Source: Nitriliruptoraceae bacterium (GTDB taxonomy: Bacteria > Actinomycetota > Nitriliruptoria > Nitriliruptorales > Nitriliruptoraceae). From it: a stretch of 9,358 bases of DNA. This document shows, piece by piece, positions 6,540-9,358 of the stretch. The stretch is from positions 1 through 9,358 of the forward strand of contig SKNK01000139.1 in assembly GCA_007120565.1 (NCBI GenBank), written 5' to 3'. Position numbers and translations under genes: made by a program. Under the pieces are notes generated by a model. That model saw nothing but the letters and a program-made list of their open reading frames with translations, was not told the DNA's origin and ran no database searches. Positions within the stretch are counted from its first letter, which is position 1. Each line of letters begins with the position of its first letter.

Positions 6540-8180
6540 TCAGCTCGACACGTTAGCGAGCGCGTCTCCCAGCAGCGTTCGAGCGATGACCCGTAGGGCC
6601 AGGACCTCGTCTGCTCCTTCGAAGATGGACAGGACGCGGCCATCGACGAACAGGCGGCTGACCGTGTACTCCTCGGCGTAGCCGTACCCCCCGTGCAGTT
6701 GCTGGGCTTCCCGCGTCACCCACTCGGTGACGCGACAGGCGAACTGCTTGACCTGTGAGGCCGCCAGCTGCCCGCGATCCTCGCCCCGCGCGATCTGACG
6801 TGCCACGTCCAGCGAGAAGACGCGACACCCCGCCAACAGCGCGGCCATCCGCGCGATCTTGGTACGACTCAGTTCGTACTCGGCCAAGGGACGTCCGAAG
6901 ACCTGGCGCGACGAGACGTAGGTGACCGCTTCCTCGAGTGCGGACTGCATGACCCCTTGAGCGCGGGCCGCGGTCTGCAGCCGACCGGCCGCGAACCCCT
7001 GCATCTGCAGGTAGAAGCCTTGACCGAGCCCGTCCTCACCGCCGATCAGCGCGGCGTGCGGGACGCGCCAGGCGTCGAAGGAGAGCTCGAACGAGTGCAT
7101 CCCTCGGTAGCCGAGCGTCGCGATGGCGCGTGCGTCCATCGACCCACCGCCCGGTTGTTCGGCCTTCCATGCGTGCCCCGGGTAGGCATCCTTCTCGACG
7201 ATGAACAGCGACAGCCCACGATGTCCGGCCGAGCGATCCGGATCGGTTCGCGCCAGGACCAGCAGGTACTCGGCGCGCCCAGCGAAGGTGCACCAGGTCT
7301 TGACGCCGTCGAGCACCCACTCATCGCCGTCCTGTGTCGCGGTGACCTTGACCCCGGCGACGTCGGACCCGACATCCGGTTCGGTGACCGCAACGGCGCA
7401 CATCTTCTCCCCGGAGGCCAGTTCGGGGAGCCAGGTGTTCTTCTGTTCCTCGGTCCCACCCTTCAGGATCGCGGTGCCGGCGATCTCCGGCCGGGTGATC
7501 AACGATCCCGCGACCCCGAGCGAGCCGCGCGACAGCTCCTCGGTGACCAACACCATGTTGACCAGTTCGTCCTCGCCACCTTCGGACATCCCGCCGTACT
7601 CGACCGGGATCGACAGCGCGAAGCAGCCGAGCTCGGCCAGCCCGCTGATGATCTCCTCCGGGAGGTCGAGGTCCTGGCGGTGGACCTCCTCGGCGACGGG
7701 CTTGACCTTGTCGTCAGCGAACCGTCGGAAGGTCTGGCGCACCATCTCTAGTTCGTCGGAGAGGTGGCGCTTGCCCGCCTCCCCCGTCTTCAGGACCTGC
7801 TCGGCGATCGCGGACGACAGTTCCAGGTCGCGGCCCGCGGCCATCGCCTCGGCCACCTCATCCAGCACCCCGGGCTCCAGGCCCCAGGCCTCTTCGCGTC
7901 CAGCGACGCGACCCCGCAGCTCCGCCGCCACATCGGCCGCGAGGAACAGCGCGAGCTGAGCCTCGAGATCCCCATGGTCGCCCCAGGCGACGAGGTGCTC
8001 CGCAGCCGCCAGGGCGGAAGCGACCGAGGCCAGGTCGTAGGCCAGGGTCTGATGCTCATCGATCAGGGAGGTGCTGACCCGACCGTCCTGCTCACATCGC
8101 GCTGCCAGGGAAGACGTTGCGGTGTCGATCGCCTGACGAACCGCCGAGGTCAGCGCGCGGGCGTGGTCGAGGTGTGCCAC
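6540..8180 (-). CDS. mcd: Acyl-CoA dehydrogenase with N-terminal extension, probable (2S)-methylsuccinyl-CoA dehydrogenase
   Basis: FAD enzyme of 546 residues. As Mcd it would oxidise (2S)-methylsuccinyl-CoA to mesaconyl-CoA in the ethylmalonyl-CoA pathway for acetyl-CoA assimilation. Residues 1 to about 140 are a helical, Ala/Glu-rich extension missing from ordinary ~390-residue acyl-CoA dehydrogenases but typical of Mcd (about 550 residues). The catalytic part follows: FRRFADDKV (151-159), EEIISGLAELGCFALSIP (175-192), the flavin-contacting VTEPDVGSDVAG (265-276), KTWCTFA (294-300), LHGGYGYAEEY (495-505), and SIFEGADE, whose Glu521 aligns with the base of the medium-chain enzyme type. From memory of the family, the middle and C-terminal stretches match Mcd better than short-chain or isovaleryl enzymes. 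The GTG start is set by AGGAGG 5 bases upstream; the frame stays open to 8261 but has no better start. malQ ends 104 bases upstream and the ABC genes follow 54 bases downstream. Enzyme family is certain, substrate probable. Confidence 0.9.
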   Translation of the reverse strand: MAHLDHARALTSAVRQAIDTATSSLAARCEQDGRVSTSLIDEHQTLAYDLASVASALAAAEHLVAWGDHGDLEAQLALFLAADVAAELRGRVAGREEAWGLEPGVLDEVAEAMAAGRDLELSSAIAEQVLKTGEAGKRHLSDELEMVRQTFRRFADDKVKPVAEEVHRQDLDLPEEIISGLAELGCFALSIPVEYGGMSEGGEDELVNMVLVTEELSRGSLGVAGSLITRPEIAGTAILKGGTEEQKNTWLPELASGEKMCAVAVTEPDVGSDVAGVKVTATQDGDEWVLDGVKTWCTFAGRAEYLLVLARTDPDRSAGHRGLSLFIVEKDAYPGHAWKAEQPGGGSMDARAIATLGYRGMHSFELSFDAWRVPHAALIGGEDGLGQGFYLQMQGFAAGRLQTAARAQGVMQSALEEAVTYVSSRQVFGRPLAEYELSRTKIARMAALLAGCRVFSLDVARQIARGEDRGQLAASQVKQFACRVTEWVTREAQQLHGGYGYAEEYTVSRLFVDGRVLSIFEGADEVLALRVIARTLLGDALANVSS

Positions 8181-8185
8181 GGGGT

Positions 8186-8191
8186 CCTCCT
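8186..8191 (-). promoter_or_regulatory. Ribosome binding site of the acyl-CoA dehydrogenase
   Basis: A full AGGAGG on the minus strand is 5 bases before the GTG at 8180. It fixes the start and trims 27 codons from the longest open frame (8261). Confidence 0.7.
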
Positions 8192-8268
8192 GGATCGCCG
8201 GCGCCGCGGGAGCCCGTGGCGCGCTCCACGAAGCCTGCCACCCCACCAGCCGAAGCACCAACCTGCGG

Positions 8269-8286
8269 GAGCCCGAGGCTGGGCTC
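8269..8286 (-). terminator. Small hairpin overlapping the malQ stop
   Basis: On the minus strand GAGCCC, which begins inside the TGA of malQ, pairs with GGGCTC across a 6-base loop. The stem is only 6 bp and has no T-run, so it is a weak candidate for a transcription end. Confidence 0.2.
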
Positions 8287-9358
8287 AGGCGCGACGGCGG
8301 GCGGAAGACATCGGGTCCGTCGAGACGTCCGGATCGGGCGTTGGAACGCGCTCGCGGCGTCCATCGCGCATAGCGGCGGCTACGGCCACGACGGTGGGGT
8401 GGCTGGCGAGTCCGGTCACGCTCACCGGCAACGGTCGGGACCAGTTGGCCGGGCGATCCGCGTGATCGGTACCTGGCACGTTGATGCGGTGGGGGCTGGC
8501 GACCGCGTCGTCGATCTGCGCGACGACGATGCGATCCGGAGCCCGCGCGACGTGACGGTGCAGGCCAACGATCGCGGCGTCGACCGGCGACCCGACGTCG
8601 ACGCCAGAGGCTTCCGCGATGCGCTGCCGGAGCTCCGCGTGCCAGACGCCGTCGGGGTGCTGGCCGATCGAACGGAGATCGACTTCGTCCTCACCGGTCC
8701 ACACACCGGCGACGGTCGGCAGATCGTGGGTCGTCACCGAGGCCAAGGCCTTGGGGCTCCACTGCGGCAGAGGGTCCTCCTCGAACCACCAGACCTGGTA
8801 GCGGAGCAGGTCGCGGGCATCGAGTTCGTCGCGCACGCCTTCCTCGACGGTGCCCAGATCCTCACCGACGACGAACACCCCGTTGCGGTGCGACTCGAGG
8901 GCGAGGATGTCCAGCAGCTCCCGGGTCGGCATCCGAACGTAGGCGCCCTCCGCTGCGGAACCCCCGGGCGGGATCCAGAACAACCGGAACAGTCCGAGGA
9001 CGTGATCGATGCGCAGGCCCTCAACGTGGCGCATGGCGGCGCGGAGCAGGGCGATGAAGGGCTCGTAGCGGGCCGCACGCAGTCTCCACGGCACGAACGC
9101 CGGAAGCATCCAGTTCTGGCCCTGAGGACCGAGTTGATCGGGTGGAGCCCCCACCGTCACCCCATCGGCGACGACGTCCTGCCAGTCCCAGGCGTCGAAC
9201 CCATCGGGGTCCGCACCGATCGGGAGGTCGCCAAGCAGCGCGATGGGTTCCGCTGCCCGCGCGAGCTGCTCATCACACAACCACTGCAGCCAGGTGTGGA
9301 ACCGCACACGGTCGGCATGTTCCTCCGCGAACGCGGCTACCTCGGCGTTGCCGGGGTG
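8285..9358 (-). CDS. malQ: 4-alpha-glucanotransferase (amylomaltase, GH77), C-terminal 357 residues (cut by right edge)
   Basis: The enzyme moves alpha-1,4-glucan segments between chains, disproportionating maltodextrins in the cytoplasm during glycogen or maltose use. The frame is open to the window edge, beginning FAEEHADRVRFHTWLQWL after ten residues, so the true start and N-terminal domain lie outside. GH77 marks are in order: GDLPIGADPDGFDAWDW, then GAPPDQLGPQGQNWMLP, then GLRIDHVLGLFR with the nucleophile Asp (codon at 9007-9005), GEDLGT with the acid/base Glu (8863-8861), TTHDLPT with the third catalytic Asp (8725-8723), and the late NVPGTDHADRPANW. All three catalytic acids are present. 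The protein ends in a short polar tail rich in Arg, Asp and Ser. Complete family members usually have 500-750 residues. The next gene starts 104 bases downstream; whether they share a transcript is unclear. Confidence 0.96.
   Translation of the reverse strand, partial: HPGNAEVAAFAEEHADRVRFHTWLQWLCDEQLARAAEPIALLGDLPIGADPDGFDAWDWQDVVADGVTVGAPPDQLGPQGQNWMLPAFVPWRLRAARYEPFIALLRAAMRHVEGLRIDHVLGLFRLFWIPPGGSAAEGAYVRMPTRELLDILALESHRNGVFVVGEDLGTVEEGVRDELDARDLLRYQVWWFEEDPLPQWSPKALASVTTHDLPTVAGVWTGEDEVDLRSIGQHPDGVWHAELRQRIAEASGVDVGSPVDAAIVGLHRHVARAPDRIVVAQIDDAVASPHRINVPGTDHADRPANWSRPLPVSVTGLASHPTVVAVAAAMRDGRRERVPTPDPDVSTDPMSSARRRA

Noticed and set aside
1..9358. Search by eye for tRNA or rRNA genes, CRISPR arrays, insertion sequences, integrases and toxin-antitoxin pairs
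   Set aside because: None found. No regularly spaced repeats, transposase motifs or terminal repeat pairs are visible on either strand.

Overview
This is a 9.36 kb piece of a GC-rich bacterial chromosome, almost certainly from an actinobacterium. The base composition, frequent GTG starts, a 13E12-type DUF222/HNH endonuclease gene and a single TTGTCCACA box (the actinobacterial form of the DnaA box) all point that way. Nothing here fixes the genus. Every gene I can support lies on the minus strand, so transcription runs from right to left. The long open frames on the plus strand are antisense shadows of these genes.

In transcription order (right to left):
(1) 9358-8285 is the C-terminal part of 4-alpha-glucanotransferase (malQ), cut by the right edge.
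(2) 8180-6540 is an acyl-CoA dehydrogenase with an N-terminal extension of about 140 residues. It closely resembles (2S)-methylsuccinyl-CoA dehydrogenase (mcd) of the ethylmalonyl-CoA pathway.
(3) 6485-5550 and 5550-4342 are an ABC ATPase and an ABC-2 permease of the NatA/NatB type. Their stop and start codons overlap, and they sit only 54 bases behind the dehydrogenase.
(4) 4202-2412 is a DUF222-HNH endonuclease gene interrupted by one in-frame TAG.
(5) 2163-1 is the N-terminal half of the glutamate synthase large subunit (gltB), cut by the left edge.

The dehydrogenase and the two transporter genes could form one transcription unit ending at a hairpin just past the permease (4301-4330). The DUF222-HNH gene is flanked by structured non-coding DNA. 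Upstream is a 9-bp inverted repeat whose loop holds a perfect DnaA-box 9-mer. Downstream are two hairpins; the second, with a T-rich tail, lies about 70 bases before gltB. That second hairpin is either the end of the DUF222-HNH unit or an attenuator in the gltB leader.

The genes mostly serve central metabolism: nitrogen assimilation (gltB), acetyl-CoA/C2 assimilation (mcd) and alpha-glucan turnover (malQ). The nuclease gene looks like a decaying accessory insertion between them. I see no convincing new defence system, mobile island, CRISPR array or RNA gene. The points most worth checking are the amber codon, the DnaA-box palindrome and the gltB leader.
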